Assembly (NCBI RefSeq): GCF_030412015.1
Contig: NZ_JASNRD010000020.1
Span: 57,106-89,598, forward strand
Source: Massilia sp. YIM B02763
GTDB taxonomy: Bacteria > Pseudomonadota > Gammaproteobacteria > Burkholderiales > Burkholderiaceae_D
Length of the DNA: 32,493 nucleotides
Reading direction: 5' to 3'
The notes beneath the pieces were generated by a model. That model was not told the origin of the DNA and did no database searches. It saw only the letters and a program-made list of their open reading frames with translations. This document shows, in pieces, positions 24,701 to 32,072 of the stretch; within the stretch, counting starts at the first letter, position 1, and each line of letters begins with the position of its first letter. A program made the translations under genes and the position numbers.

Positions 24701-24786
24701 GGCACGGGCGGCGCGGCGCGCGCAGGCAGGAACAGCAGCAAGGCGCATACGAGGAACACGCTACTGCGCAGCAAGGAGTGAAGCAT
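21742..24786 (-). CDS. Sensor histidine kinase with two-component propeller and Y_Y_Y domains
   Basis: The 1014-aa protein has a signal peptide or anchor (residues 1-24), a periplasmic propeller of Reg_prop-like repeats (about 30-650; SDGALWLGAPTGLYEFDG, SGNIWFGTQEGLERLN) and a Y_Y_Y domain (about 680-745; WYTNIAPGRYTFRVRA). One TM (about 765-785), a HisKA_3 phosphoacceptor His814 (ARTLHDTFLQSVQG) and a HATPase_c domain (VVDDGVGFDE, GLVGMRERA) follow. NarL/UhpA-type response regulators are the usual partners, but none is adjacent. Ligands of such propellers are often extracellular polysaccharides or their products. No good ribosome site is visible before the ATG at 24786. Confidence 0.94.
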   Translation of the reverse strand: MLHSLLRSSVFLVCALLLFLPARAAPPVPGYTHTSWRAADGAPLDIRSMAQTSDGALWLGAPTGLYEFDGIQFKRFAMPPMRRVPTRIDVLAASPGGELWMADDTRGIFVLRDRAIRYMTPDLPGEGVGFVLAFAFDGDGSAWAASTTGLWRFAQGRWHRFETEPAPDGVGTARHVDDTDLPDEGMLTVMADQYGRIWTTGRGGIYLLDRAAQRLRRVARSPAMARLAQSPDGRLWALHERAGAGEVVASPVPESVPPTPLPRARDANDAQSRVRGQFDRDGNLWLIDCPDRICLVAAAGALEGIVEQPRGRGLPSGIAPFALATTANCLLEDRSGNIWFGTQEGLERLNANKVLRVPIDAGKNSYTMASDTEGNVWVAELVSRRLWKIRADGSVQEDRTRPVTVVANDRDGALLMAGKHAIFRRSRGVETSIPLPPTPDGRHIPLTIFGMLDDGKALFIGASEFGVAGLENGNWYYRDHWHFPPHLYTSAPGRGKGRIWLATLDGTVVLWERNRTTTYGARLIGRPVTVIDGPDVLATGDEGIAVLQRGRFRMLKATSPDVLRNVSGIGITPDGDRWLNGARGIVHVAAADWRAALADPGVLLRYTLIDAHEGYPGEAMLESRLHSVFTHPDGRMWFMTSSGVVQLDPRHMKRDTLRPVVSIAGVHGADRTYEGARVRLPMGTQDFSIAYGAPSLSRADGVRFQYMLEGRDPGWQDGGLRRMAWYTNIAPGRYTFRVRAVSEEGAASAADATTVIVIEPTVTQSFAFRAALVVCAAMALYGLYHYRLRVATRRIADRHDARLAERERIARTLHDTFLQSVQGLVLRVHAAARKLPPGDAVRKQLEAVLDQADDTLAEGRNQVHELRSGRNAERVLEETGKTLAATFSDTAFRMTVTGERAAVRAQVQDEIAEIGAEALRNAFFHARATQVDLILDYGRDVLALRVVDDGVGFDESKVRKRVKGRHWGLVGMRERAVRIKGRLDIAWTEGGGTRVELQVAARVAYAEEAATAWE

Positions 24787-24917
24787 GAACGGGACGTCGA
24801 TCAGATTAAGCGGTCAAGGGAGTATTGTGCACCGATGGCTGGCCATTGCCTACCATTAATTGCTCTCGCAATAGCTCTGGCAGAGCCTGCGGTGCGGCCG
24901 GGCGCGCCCAGGCGCGC

Positions 24918-24923
24918 TATAGT
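24918..24923 (+). promoter_or_regulatory. -10 candidate TATAGT 6 nt before an ATG
   Basis: GCTATAGT ends 6 nt upstream of the ATG at 24930. At normal -10 to +1 distance the transcript would begin at the start codon. No -35 consensus and no ribosome site is present. Confidence 0.4.
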
Positions 24924-24929
24924 CGCGTC

Positions 24930-25271
24930 ATGGCCGACCAGCATCGCTACCCCACCACGCCCGACGGCCGCTACTTCGTCGTCGCGGGCCGCCTCTGGCG
25001 CACCAGCAACCCGGCGCTGCCCCCGGACGAGCGCCAGCGCCTCGTCGATGCGCTGATGCTGGCCCGGCGCCAGGTCGGCGCCGCCAGGAAGGCGGGCGAC
25101 GCGCAGGCCGAGCGCAGCGCCCGCGCCGACGTCGATGCGGCCAAGCGCGCGCTGGGCGAACGCGGACCCGTATGGTGGACCGACGGCGCGCCGGACTTCA
25201 ATCGCCGCATGGTCGCCAATACCCCGTATGCCTCCTGGCACGCGGGCCTGGTCGACGCGGGCGCGCGCTGA
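24930..25271 (+). CDS. Conserved hypothetical protein (PDGRYFVV/WWTDGAPDFNRR type)
   Basis: The 113-aa soluble, basic protein has an N-terminal PDGRYFVVAGRLWRTSNPAL, a charged helix (about 32-76) and a C-terminal GPVWWTDGAPDFNRRMVANT followed by PYASWHAGL. This layout is familiar from uncharacterised proteobacterial proteins; I know of no function. It is divergent from the sensor kinase gene and probably expressed without a leader. The start is fixed by the TATAGT box just upstream. Confidence 0.8.
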   Translation: MADQHRYPTTPDGRYFVVAGRLWRTSNPALPPDERQRLVDALMLARRQVGAARKAGDAQAERSARADVDAAKRALGERGPVWWTDGAPDFNRRMVANTPYASWHAGLVDAGAR

Positions 25272-25275
25272 AGCG

Positions 25276-25299
25276 CGGGTTCGAACACGGGCTCGAACA
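25276..25299. repeat. Tandem 12-bp repeat inside a 9-bp inverted repeat
   Basis: CGGGTTCGAACA and CGGGCTCGAACA are adjacent (one mismatch). They are flanked by GCGCGCGCT (25261-25269) and AGCGCGCGC (25306-25314), a perfect inverted pair, in the 43-bp space between convergent genes. It may serve as a shared transcription-end structure although no U-run follows. Confidence 0.5.
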
Positions 25300-25314
25300 C
25301 CGACAAGCGCGCGC

Positions 25315-25506
25315 TCAAGCGGGCAGCTCGGCGACGTGGCGCATGCCGTCGAGCGGATGCGGCTGGCCCGCCGGCACCGGCTCGTCGTGAGCGCTGAACA
25401 GGCTGAACATGGCGATGCCCGGGGACGACGTCGGATGCACCTGCAGGATCACGCACAAGCCGCCCATCAGCAGGCCGAACAGGACGAACGTCAGGTAGTA
25501 TTTCAT
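25315..25506 (-). CDS. Small single-pass membrane protein
   Basis: The 63-aa product has one N-terminal hydrophobic helix (YLTFVLFGLLMGGLCVILQV) and a soluble Pro/His-containing tail. AAGGAG lies at a proper distance before the ATG at 25506; the longer frame upstream is Arg-rich and not protein-like. No family is recognised. It lies 130 bp downstream of the LLM oxidoreductase on the same strand and might be its operon partner, but the gap leaves this open. Confidence 0.68.
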   Translation of the reverse strand: MKYYLTFVLFGLLMGGLCVILQVHPTSSPGIAMFSLFSAHDEPVPAGQPHPLDGMRHVAELPA

Positions 25507-25636
25507 GTTCCGCTCCTTGGACCGGCTTCGCTGTCGATAAACCGGGTTAACGCGCCTGCAGGATCTTCCGCTGACACGCTGACAGCGGCCTGCCATGGAA
25601 TCCATCTTAGGCCGGCGCGCGCCCCTGCGCCATCAT

Positions 25637-26650
25637 CTATTCGTATGAGTCGGCCCTACCAGAGGTTGGGGAGGGAAGCCGCAACGCGGCCAGCCGCGGC
25701 ACGATCTCCCGGCCCAGTTCCTCGACCTGTTCGGCGATCGCCCGCGGTCCCTGCAGGTTGAGCAGCATGTGCGCCACGCCCAGGCCCGCCATGCGCTCCA
25801 GGTAGGCGAGCAAGGCATGGCGGCCGGCGCGCAGCCCCAGTTCCAGGGGCTGGGCCGGAGCGGCCGGGTCGGCCAGCAGTTCGAGCTGCAGCGACTGCAC
25901 GAACGGCTTGGGCTCGCCGCCCGCCCGTTCCTGCAGGGCGCGCCGCCACAGTTCGATACGGCCCTGCTGGCGCGCCTCCTCGCGGTGGTAAGTGGCCCAG
26001 CCGTCGGCGTGCGCCGCGATCCACTGCAGCGACTGGCGCGCGCTGCCCACCGCCAGCATCGGGATGCGCGTGGCGGGCGGCGGCGTGGGCGAAAAGCCGG
26101 CCGTCGCCTCCAGCAGCGGCGCCCTGTCGCCGGCATCGGGCGCGAGCGCGGCGCGCAGCAGCGCCCAGCGTTCGCGGAACAGCGCATCGCGCTCGGGACC
26201 CACGCCGAAGGCGCCGAATTCCTCCGGGCGGTCGCCCGATCCGAGGCCCAGGATCATGCGCCCGCCGCTCAGGCGGTCGAGCGACCAGGCCGCCTTGGCG
26301 AGGTGCAGCGGCTCACGCAGCGGCAGCACGGCGGCCGCCGTGCCGATCGCGGCGCCGGGCGCCGCCAGCGCCAGCGCGGCCAGCCACACGAACGGGTCGT
26401 CCAGCACCGCCGCCTCGCGCAGGCTTCCCTGCGGGATGATCAGGGGCACGTCGCGCGTCCACAGCGCGGCGATGCCCAGCGCACCGGCGCGGGCGGCGAG
26501 CGCCGTCTCGCCCGCGAGGTCGGCCGGCCTGTCGGGCGCGCGCAGCAGCGGCGTCATGAGGCCCAGCGTCAGGTGGCCGGCGCCGAGCACCTGCGTGTAA
26601 GCACGGTTGAAGCGGGCGCGGTCGACTCCGGGTTGGCGTTCGTCTTGCAT
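25637..26650 (-). CDS. LLM-class flavin-dependent oxidoreductase (luciferase-like)
   Basis: The 337-aa protein has the bacterial luciferase-like TIM barrel: HLTLGLMTPL at the start, AARAGALGIAALWTRDVPL, PLREPLHLAKAAWSLDRLSGG, the RMILGLGSGDRPEEF phosphate/flavin segment and LAVGSARQSLQWIAAHADGW. It would use reduced FMN (or F420) to oxidise a small organic substrate. AAGGAGGATCG gives an excellent ribosome site for the ATG at 26650; the frame remains open upstream but reads through a repeat array. The 14-bp repeats 64-119 bp upstream may control it. Confidence 0.92.
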   Translation of the reverse strand: MQDERQPGVDRARFNRAYTQVLGAGHLTLGLMTPLLRAPDRPADLAGETALAARAGALGIAALWTRDVPLIIPQGSLREAAVLDDPFVWLAALALAAPGAAIGTAAAVLPLREPLHLAKAAWSLDRLSGGRMILGLGSGDRPEEFGAFGVGPERDALFRERWALLRAALAPDAGDRAPLLEATAGFSPTPPPATRIPMLAVGSARQSLQWIAAHADGWATYHREEARQQGRIELWRRALQERAGGEPKPFVQSLQLELLADPAAPAQPLELGLRAGRHALLAYLERMAGLGVAHMLLNLQGPRAIAEQVEELGREIVPRLAALRLPSPTSGRADSYE

Positions 26651-27025
26651 CGATCCTCCTTGCGTGGTCTGCTCCCAGTATTGCGCGAAACGCGCCGGCG
26701 TGCAGGTGCCTGTCCGATCGCGCCGATCCGATCGCTCGCATCCGATCGCGTGTATCCGATCGTATAGCTGGCGCCGATGGCCGTCCGTACCCACAATCCA
26801 CCCATCCGACCCGAGGACGACCCAATGAACGTGCGCAGCCATTGCCGGCATGGCGAACCAAAACTGCCCGCCCCCGCCTACCCGGCACGCCTACCCGCGC
26901 TGCATGGATGCGGTGCGAAGCGGCCTGCGCTCCTTCTTTCGTATGAGGGCATATTCCTACATCGACGCGATACTGGCGCTACCCTGGCCCAACACCTGCC
27001 GGAGGCCTGTGCCCCCTACGCGCCG
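26651..27025. other. Divergent regulatory interval between LLM and kinase genes
   Basis: About 375 bp without a convincing gene. It contains the 14-bp repeat array (26714-26769). In-frame ATGs at 26777 and 26825 could extend the kinase N-terminally, and the latter has GAGGA 7 nt upstream. However the intervening codons (CTA, ATA, CGA, CTT, GGT) are unlike those of neighbouring genes, so I treat the stretch as promoter DNA. GATACT (26969-26974) is a weak -10 candidate. Confidence 0.5.
26714..26769. repeat. Four direct repeats of CCGATCG at exact 14-bp period
   Basis: CCGATCG starts at 26714, 26728, 26742 and 26756, each followed by a 7-bp less-conserved part (cgccgat, ctcgcat, cgtgtat, tatagct), giving a consensus CCGATCGCNNNNAT. 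Each unit contains the palindrome CGATCG. The period is not a multiple of three, so it is not coding. The position upstream of the LLM gene and in the divergent interval suggests an array of protein-binding sites. Confidence 0.75.
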
Positions 27026-29053
27026 ATGAATTCACCGATCTTCCCGACCCGCACCCGGTCCACGCCGCGCCTTCCCGGCGCGCCCACGGACCTGCAGGAG
27101 CAAGCCTGCCACCGTGCCTGGCTGCTGCTGCGCAGCGCCGGCGGCCGCCTGCCGTCCGCGCCGCGCAGCAGCGATCCGGAACTCGCCCGTGAACTGCAGG
27201 ACGCCTTCAATGCCGGCCGCCTGCCGGGCGCGCTGATCGAGGCCGAACTGCGGCGCGCGCTGGAGGACGGCTCGAGCGACGCCACGCTGCTGGCCCTGAC
27301 GCTGCTGGCCGCGGTCGCGCTGGAACGCTGGCATGGCGCACGTCGCGCCCTGGCGTTGGCCCATGCCTGTGCCGAACTGGCGCGCCTGCCGGAAGCGCGC
27401 GACGTCGCCGGCGCCGTGCTGCGCGCCCATGCCGCGCTGGTGCTGGCGCGCGTGGCTCCATTGCGCGAAGCGGCCTTGCTGCAGGCCGAAGCCTGCCGTT
27501 TCGCGCCGGTGCGGCCCAGCGTCATGGCGCGCAACGCGTCCTTGTGGACCAGCCTGCGCCTGCTGGGTGGCGCCCCGCTGCCGGAGCTGCTGCACTACGC
27601 CGAGGCCGTGCACCAGGCCGCCCCGCGCTACCAGGAAGCGGACGACATCCCCGTCGCCGTGAGCCAGCTGGCCGGCCGCATCTCGCTGTACCATTACCTG
27701 GCCGGCAGCGCCATCGACGCGCCCGTGGCCCGCTCCGCGCTGGCGCCCATCGACGCCCCCCATTTCGGTTGCTGGCTGACGCGCCTGCAGGTGGCCTATT
27801 TGCGCGGCAACACTGCCGTCGCGCGCAGCGCCCTGGAGGCTTCCGCCGGACTGCTCACGCCCCTGACGCCGCCGTGCGAGCTGCTGCCCTACCACCTGTT
27901 CGCGGTATTGACACTGGCCCAGCCGGACGGCACGACGCCGGCGCTGCGCAGCCGTCTGCGCGGGCACCGCCGCGTCCTGCAGGAATGGGCCGAGCGCAGT
28001 CCCGGCCACGCCGGGGCGCTGGCCGAGCTGGCCCGCGCCGCCGAGCAGGATGCCGCCGGCGGCGCGCGCGCGCTGGCCACCTACGAGCAGGCGGCCAGCC
28101 GCGCGCGTGGCGCCCAGCTGACCTGGGTCGCCGCGCTGGCGTGGGAACGCGCTGCCGCCCTGTGCAGCCGGCTGGAGCTGCAGGCGGCGCTGCCGGCCTA
28201 CCGGCGCCTGGCGCTGGACGCCTGGCGCGACTGGGGCGCGCACGGCCGTGTGCGCGAGCTGATGCAGGCCTGGGACGCGCAGCCGCCGGCGCACCGGGGA
28301 GCGCAGGACGAGCCGGCCGAGGAGCGCCGCGCCGCCCGCGCCGATACGGTGGGCGAACTCGGCGTCGCCATCGCGCACGAGGTCAACCAGCCGCTCGCCG
28401 CCATCCTGCTGCATGCGGCGGCCGCGCGGCGCTGGCTGCGCCGCGCCCAGCCCGACGCCGGGCGCGCGCTCGAGGCGCTGGAACAGATCACCGCCTGCGG
28501 ACGCCAGGCCGGCGACATCGTGCGCAGCGTGCGCGGCCTGGCGCGGCGCCAGACCGAGGACGTCAGCACCTTCCCGATCGACGCGGCGCTGCTCGAAGTC
28601 GTGCAGCTGCTGCGCGCGCTGATGCAGCGCCAGGGCGTGCAGTTCGAAAGCCGCCTGCAATTGCCGGGCGTGCGGCTGCACGCAAACCGCGCCCAGGTCC
28701 AGCAGATCGCGATGAACCTGCTGCTCAATGCGGTGGAAGCCTTGGGCGACGTACGGGGCCGCGCGCGCCGCATCGTGCTTGCCTCGGAGCCGGTCGGCGC
28801 CGCGCAGGTGGAACTGCGCGTGACCGACAACGGCCCGGGCGTGCCGGCCGCCGAGCAGGCGCGCATCTTCGACGCGCTGTATTCGACCAAGCCGCACGGT
28901 ACCGGCGTCGGCCTGTCGATCAGCCGCGCCATCGCCGAGGCGCACGGCGGGCGCATCGAGCTGGTGCCGGCCGCGCCGTGCGGCGCCACGTTCCGGGTCG
29001 TGCTGCCGCTGCGCTGCGCGCCCGCCCTTCCAACGGACACGAACGCATCATGA
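27026..29053 (+). CDS. Cytosolic sensor histidine kinase with helical-repeat N-terminus
   Basis: The 675-aa protein has no TM segment. An alpha-helical, Ala/Leu/Arg-rich region (about residues 20-420, TPR-like helical pairs) precedes HisKA with His451 (IAHEVNQPLAAILLHAAA) and HATPase_c (QIAMNLLLNAVEALG, VTDNGPGVP, HGTGVGLSISRAIAEAHGG). The kinase core is of the DctB/FixL HEVNQPL class. The start at 27026 is preferred on codon use, but starts at 26825 or 26777 are possible. The stop overlaps the next ATG (ATGA), so it is co-translated with a small AraC protein rather than a receiver-type regulator. The signal would be intracellular. Confidence 0.88.
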   Translation: MNSPIFPTRTRSTPRLPGAPTDLQEQACHRAWLLLRSAGGRLPSAPRSSDPELARELQDAFNAGRLPGALIEAELRRALEDGSSDATLLALTLLAAVALERWHGARRALALAHACAELARLPEARDVAGAVLRAHAALVLARVAPLREAALLQAEACRFAPVRPSVMARNASLWTSLRLLGGAPLPELLHYAEAVHQAAPRYQEADDIPVAVSQLAGRISLYHYLAGSAIDAPVARSALAPIDAPHFGCWLTRLQVAYLRGNTAVARSALEASAGLLTPLTPPCELLPYHLFAVLTLAQPDGTTPALRSRLRGHRRVLQEWAERSPGHAGALAELARAAEQDAAGGARALATYEQAASRARGAQLTWVAALAWERAAALCSRLELQAALPAYRRLALDAWRDWGAHGRVRELMQAWDAQPPAHRGAQDEPAEERRAARADTVGELGVAIAHEVNQPLAAILLHAAAARRWLRRAQPDAGRALEALEQITACGRQAGDIVRSVRGLARRQTEDVSTFPIDAALLEVVQLLRALMQRQGVQFESRLQLPGVRLHANRAQVQQIAMNLLLNAVEALGDVRGRARRIVLASEPVGAAQVELRVTDNGPGVPAAEQARIFDALYSTKPHGTGVGLSISRAIAEAHGGRIELVPAAPCGATFRVVLPLRCAPALPTDTNAS

Positions 29054-29379
29054 CCGACCTCTTCTTCGCGCCCGTGGAGCGGGTGCGCCGCTACATCGAC
29101 GCCAACCTGACCGAACCCCTCACGCTGGCCGACCTGGCCGGCCACGCGGGCCTGTCGCGCCATTATTTCTCGCGCCTGTTCCGCGCCGCCACCGGCGACC
29201 CGCCCATGCGCTACCTGATGCGCCGGCGCATCGAGCACGCCCAGGGCATGCTCGCCGACCGCCGCCACAGCGTGTGCGAGATCGCCATGCTGCTGCATTT
29301 CGCCGACCAGAGCCATTTCTGCCGCAGTTTCCGCCGCCGTACCGGCCAATCGCCGCTGCAATACAGCCGCGCCCATTGA
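29050..29379 (+). CDS. Small AraC-family DNA-binding protein (MarA/SoxS size)
   Basis: The 109-aa protein consists only of the AraC double HTH: LTLADLAGHAGLSRHYFSRL (first HTH) and SVCEIAMLLHFADQSHFCRS (second), ending FRRRTGQSPLQYSRAH. There is no ligand or receiver domain. The ATG overlaps the kinase stop as ATGA. Proteins of this size (MarA, SoxS) are normally controlled by their abundance. Coupling to a histidine kinase is unusual and leaves open how, or whether, the kinase signals to it. The likely target is the amidohydrolase operon beginning 61 bp downstream. Confidence 0.9.
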   Translation: MTDLFFAPVERVRRYIDANLTEPLTLADLAGHAGLSRHYFSRLFRAATGDPPMRYLMRRRIEHAQGMLADRRHSVCEIAMLLHFADQSHFCRSFRRRTGQSPLQYSRAH

Positions 29380-29440
29380 ACCGGAACGGTGCGACCATTG
29401 TCCAACCGGACGCAAGCATCAACCGTCACAGGAGTCTTAC

Positions 29441-31300
29441 ATGACCACACCCGCCATTGCCGACCTGATCCTCACCAACGGACGCTTCCACACACTGGAC
29501 CGCAGCCGTCCCGAAGCCGACACGGTCGCCATTGCCGACGGCAGGTTCGTGGCGGTCGGCGACGCCCGGGAGGTGATGCGCCACCGCGGCAACGCCACCC
29601 GGGTGATCGACCTGGCCGGACACACTGTCATTCCCGGCCTGAACGACTCGCACCTGCACCTGATCCGCGGGGGCCTGAACTACAACCTCGAACTGCGCTG
29701 GGAAGGCGTGCCGTCCCTCGCCGACGCGCTGCGCATGCTGCGCGAGCAGGCCGAGCGCACCCCGCATCCGCAATGGGTGCGCGTGGTCGGCGGCTGGAAC
29801 GAATTCCAGTTCGCCGAAAAACGCATGCCGACCATCGAGGAACTGAACGCCGCCGCCCCGGATACCCCCGTGTTCGTGCTGCACCTGTACGACCGCGCCC
29901 TGCTCAACCGCGCCGCGCTGCGCGCCGTCGGCTACGACAAGGACACGCCGAACCCGCCCGGCGGCGAGATCGTGCGCGATGGCGCCGGCAACCCGACCGG
30001 CATGCTGATCGCGCGCCCCAACGCCATGATCCTGTACGCGACGCTGGCCAAGGGCCCGACGCTGCCGCTGGAGCAGCAGATCAACTCGACGCGCCACTTC
30101 ATGCGCGAACTGAACCGCCTGGGCCTGACCAGCGCCATCGACGCCGGCGGCGGCTTCCAGAACTATCCGCAGGACTACCAGGTCGTCGAGCAGCTCGCCG
30201 CCGAGGACCAGCTCACCGTGCGCATCGCCTACAACCTGTTCACCCAGAACAAGGGCAAGGAGCTGCAGGACTTCCAGAAGTGGACGGACATGGTCGTGCC
30301 GGGCCAGGGCACGGATTACTACCGCCACAACGGCGCCGGCGAGATGCTGGTGTTCTCGGCCGCCGACTTCGAGGACTTCCTGGAGCCGCGCCCCGATCTG
30401 CCGCAAGGCATGGAAGACGAGCTGGAACAGGTCGTGCGCCACCTGGTGAGCCAGCGCTGGCCGTTCCGCCTGCACGCCACCTACGACGAATCGATCTCGC
30501 GCATGCTGGACGTGTTCGAGAAGGTCGACCGCGAGATCCCGTTCGCCGGCCTGCGCTGGATGTTCGACCATGCCGAGACCATCAGCGAGCGCAATATCGA
30601 CCGCGTAAAAGCACTGGGCGGCGGCATCGCGATCCAGCACCGCATGGCCTTCCAGGGCGAATACTTCGTCGAGCGCTACGGCGCCGAGGCGGCGAAAGCC
30701 ACGCCGCCGATCAAGCGCATGCTCGACACCGGCATCCCCGTCGGCGCCGGCACCGACGCCACCCGCGTGGCCAGCTACAACCCGTGGACGGCGCTGTACT
30801 GGCTCGTCTCCGGCCGCACGGTCGGCGGCCTGAAGCTGTACGACGCCGGAGCGCGCCTGGACCGCCACACGGCGCTCGAGCTGTGGACCTCGGGCAGCGC
30901 CTGGTTCTCCAGCGAGCAGAACAAGAAAGGCCGCATCCAGGAAGGCATGCTGGCCGACCTGGCGGTGCTGTCGGCCGACTTCTTCCGCGTGGACGAGGAA
31001 GCGATCAAGGCCATCGAATCCGTGCTGACGGTCGTCGGCGGCAAGGTCGTGTTCGGCCAGGGTCCGTTCGGCGACTACGCGCCGCCGGCGATTCCCGTGC
31101 TGCCCGAATGGTCGCCGGTCGCCAGGGTGCCCGGCCACTACCGCCCCGTGGCGCAAAAGGCGGCGGCGCTGCCGCACCAGTGCCGCGGCGCCTGCTCGGT
31201 ACACGCCCACGCGCACGACAAGGCGCGCCGTTCGAACGTGCCGGTCTCCGACTTCTCGTCCTTCTGGGGCGCGTTCGGCTGCTCCTGCTTCGCATTCTGA
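29441..31300 (+). CDS. Cytosolic YtcJ-like amidohydrolase with Cys/His-rich tail
   Basis: The 619-aa amidohydrolase is similar along its length to the exported protein at 13651-15423 but without a signal peptide. Metal-site motifs are LNDSHLHLI (His71, His73), FRLHATYDES, FDHAETI and AGTDATRVASYNPW. The last ~45 residues extend beyond the paralogue: HQCRGAC, then HAHAHDK, then FWGAFGCSCFAF at the very C-terminus. Two Cys pairs and a His cluster suggest an extra metal or cofactor site, or a membrane- or partner-binding tail. AGGAG precedes the ATG. It follows a kinase/AraC pair and precedes a YoaK-like membrane protein by 12 bp, probably one operon. Confidence 0.93.
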   Translation: MTTPAIADLILTNGRFHTLDRSRPEADTVAIADGRFVAVGDAREVMRHRGNATRVIDLAGHTVIPGLNDSHLHLIRGGLNYNLELRWEGVPSLADALRMLREQAERTPHPQWVRVVGGWNEFQFAEKRMPTIEELNAAAPDTPVFVLHLYDRALLNRAALRAVGYDKDTPNPPGGEIVRDGAGNPTGMLIARPNAMILYATLAKGPTLPLEQQINSTRHFMRELNRLGLTSAIDAGGGFQNYPQDYQVVEQLAAEDQLTVRIAYNLFTQNKGKELQDFQKWTDMVVPGQGTDYYRHNGAGEMLVFSAADFEDFLEPRPDLPQGMEDELEQVVRHLVSQRWPFRLHATYDESISRMLDVFEKVDREIPFAGLRWMFDHAETISERNIDRVKALGGGIAIQHRMAFQGEYFVERYGAEAAKATPPIKRMLDTGIPVGAGTDATRVASYNPWTALYWLVSGRTVGGLKLYDAGARLDRHTALELWTSGSAWFSSEQNKKGRIQEGMLADLAVLSADFFRVDEEAIKAIESVLTVVGGKVVFGQGPFGDYAPPAIPVLPEWSPVARVPGHYRPVAQKAAALPHQCRGACSVHAHAHDKARRSNVPVSDFSSFWGAFGCSCFAF

Positions 31301-31312
31301 GGAGGGACGACG

Positions 31313-32017
31313 ATGATGAAACCCAGCGACCTGCTGCTCGGCGTCAGTCTCGGACTGATCGCCGGCTACGTCGACACGGCCGGCTTCGTCGCGCTGTTCG
31401 GCCTGTTCACCGCCCACGTCACGGGCAACTTCGTGCTGATCGGGACGGAGCTCGCCAGGCCGTCCGCCGGACACGTACTGCTGCTCAAGCTGCTGGCGAT
31501 CCCGGCGTTCGCCACCGGCGTCATCGTCGCGCGCCTGCTCGACTTCCGCTGCGCGCGCCTGCAGCACAATCCGGCCCGCCCGCTGCTGCTCATGCAGTTC
31601 GTGCTGCTGGCCGGCTTCATGGTGGCCGGCCTCGCCGCCGCCCCCGACCTGGACGCCCAGGCGCCGCTGGTGCTGGTCGCCGGGATGCTGGGGGCGGCCG
31701 GCATGGGCGTGCAGAACGCGGCCGGCAAGCTGGAGTTCGCGCGGCTGGCCCCGACCACCGTCATGACGGGCAACGTGACGGGCATCCTGATCGACGCCAC
31801 CGACATGGCCACGGGCCGCGCGACCCCGGCCGTGCGCGAGCGCTTCGCCAAGTTCTTCTGGCCCGTGCTGGCCTTCGCCATCGGCTGCATCGCGGGCGGC
31901 TCGGCTTATATGTGGTTCGGCTTCTGGTGCCTGGTGCCCGCGCTGGCGCTGCTGGCCTGGCTGGCGGTGCTGGACTGGCCCGTGCCCGTGCCGGCAGCGG
32001 CGGCCAAGGCGGCCTGA
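31313..32017 (+). CDS. YoaK/DUF1275 membrane protein
   Basis: The 234-aa protein has about six TM segments. Typical DUF1275 motifs are GLIAGYVDTAGFVALFGLFT, AHVTGNFV, GAAGMGVQNAAGKLEF and TVMTGNVTG. The function is unknown, and a transport role is often assumed for its size and repeats. GAGGAGGG overlaps the end of the amidohydrolase gene, and the start is ATGATG at 31313. The context suggests it moves the substrate or product of the amidohydrolase; that is inference. Confidence 0.92.
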   Translation: MMKPSDLLLGVSLGLIAGYVDTAGFVALFGLFTAHVTGNFVLIGTELARPSAGHVLLLKLLAIPAFATGVIVARLLDFRCARLQHNPARPLLLMQFVLLAGFMVAGLAAAPDLDAQAPLVLVAGMLGAAGMGVQNAAGKLEFARLAPTTVMTGNVTGILIDATDMATGRATPAVRERFAKFFWPVLAFAIGCIAGGSAYMWFGFWCLVPALALLAWLAVLDWPVPVPAAAAKAA

Positions 32018-32032
32018 GCGTCTTTTCCCCGA

Positions 32033-32060
32033 CCGCCGCGCCGTGCATGCGGCGCGGCGG
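32033..32060. repeat. GC-rich perfect 11-bp hairpin between genes
   Basis: CCGCCGCGCCG-TGCATG-CGGCGCGGCGG lies 15 bp after the YoaK-like stop and 12 bp before the -10 of the next gene. It could end the upstream operon, although no U-run follows. Confidence 0.65.
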
Positions 32061-32072
32061 CTCCGGCGGTGC

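Noticed and set aside
26714..26769. CCGATCG array as a replication origin iteron set
   Set aside because: No replication-initiator gene, DnaA boxes or AT-rich unwinding region is nearby; a regulatory array is more likely.
26777..27025. N-terminal extension of the histidine kinase from ATG 26777 or 26825
   Set aside because: Codon use is unlike the rest of the gene and no fold is apparent, though GAGGA before 26825 keeps it possible.
29426..31567. 713-residue minus-strand open frame opposite the second amidohydrolase
   Set aside because: It is an antisense shadow with His/Gln/Arg/Val-rich composition and no domain pattern.
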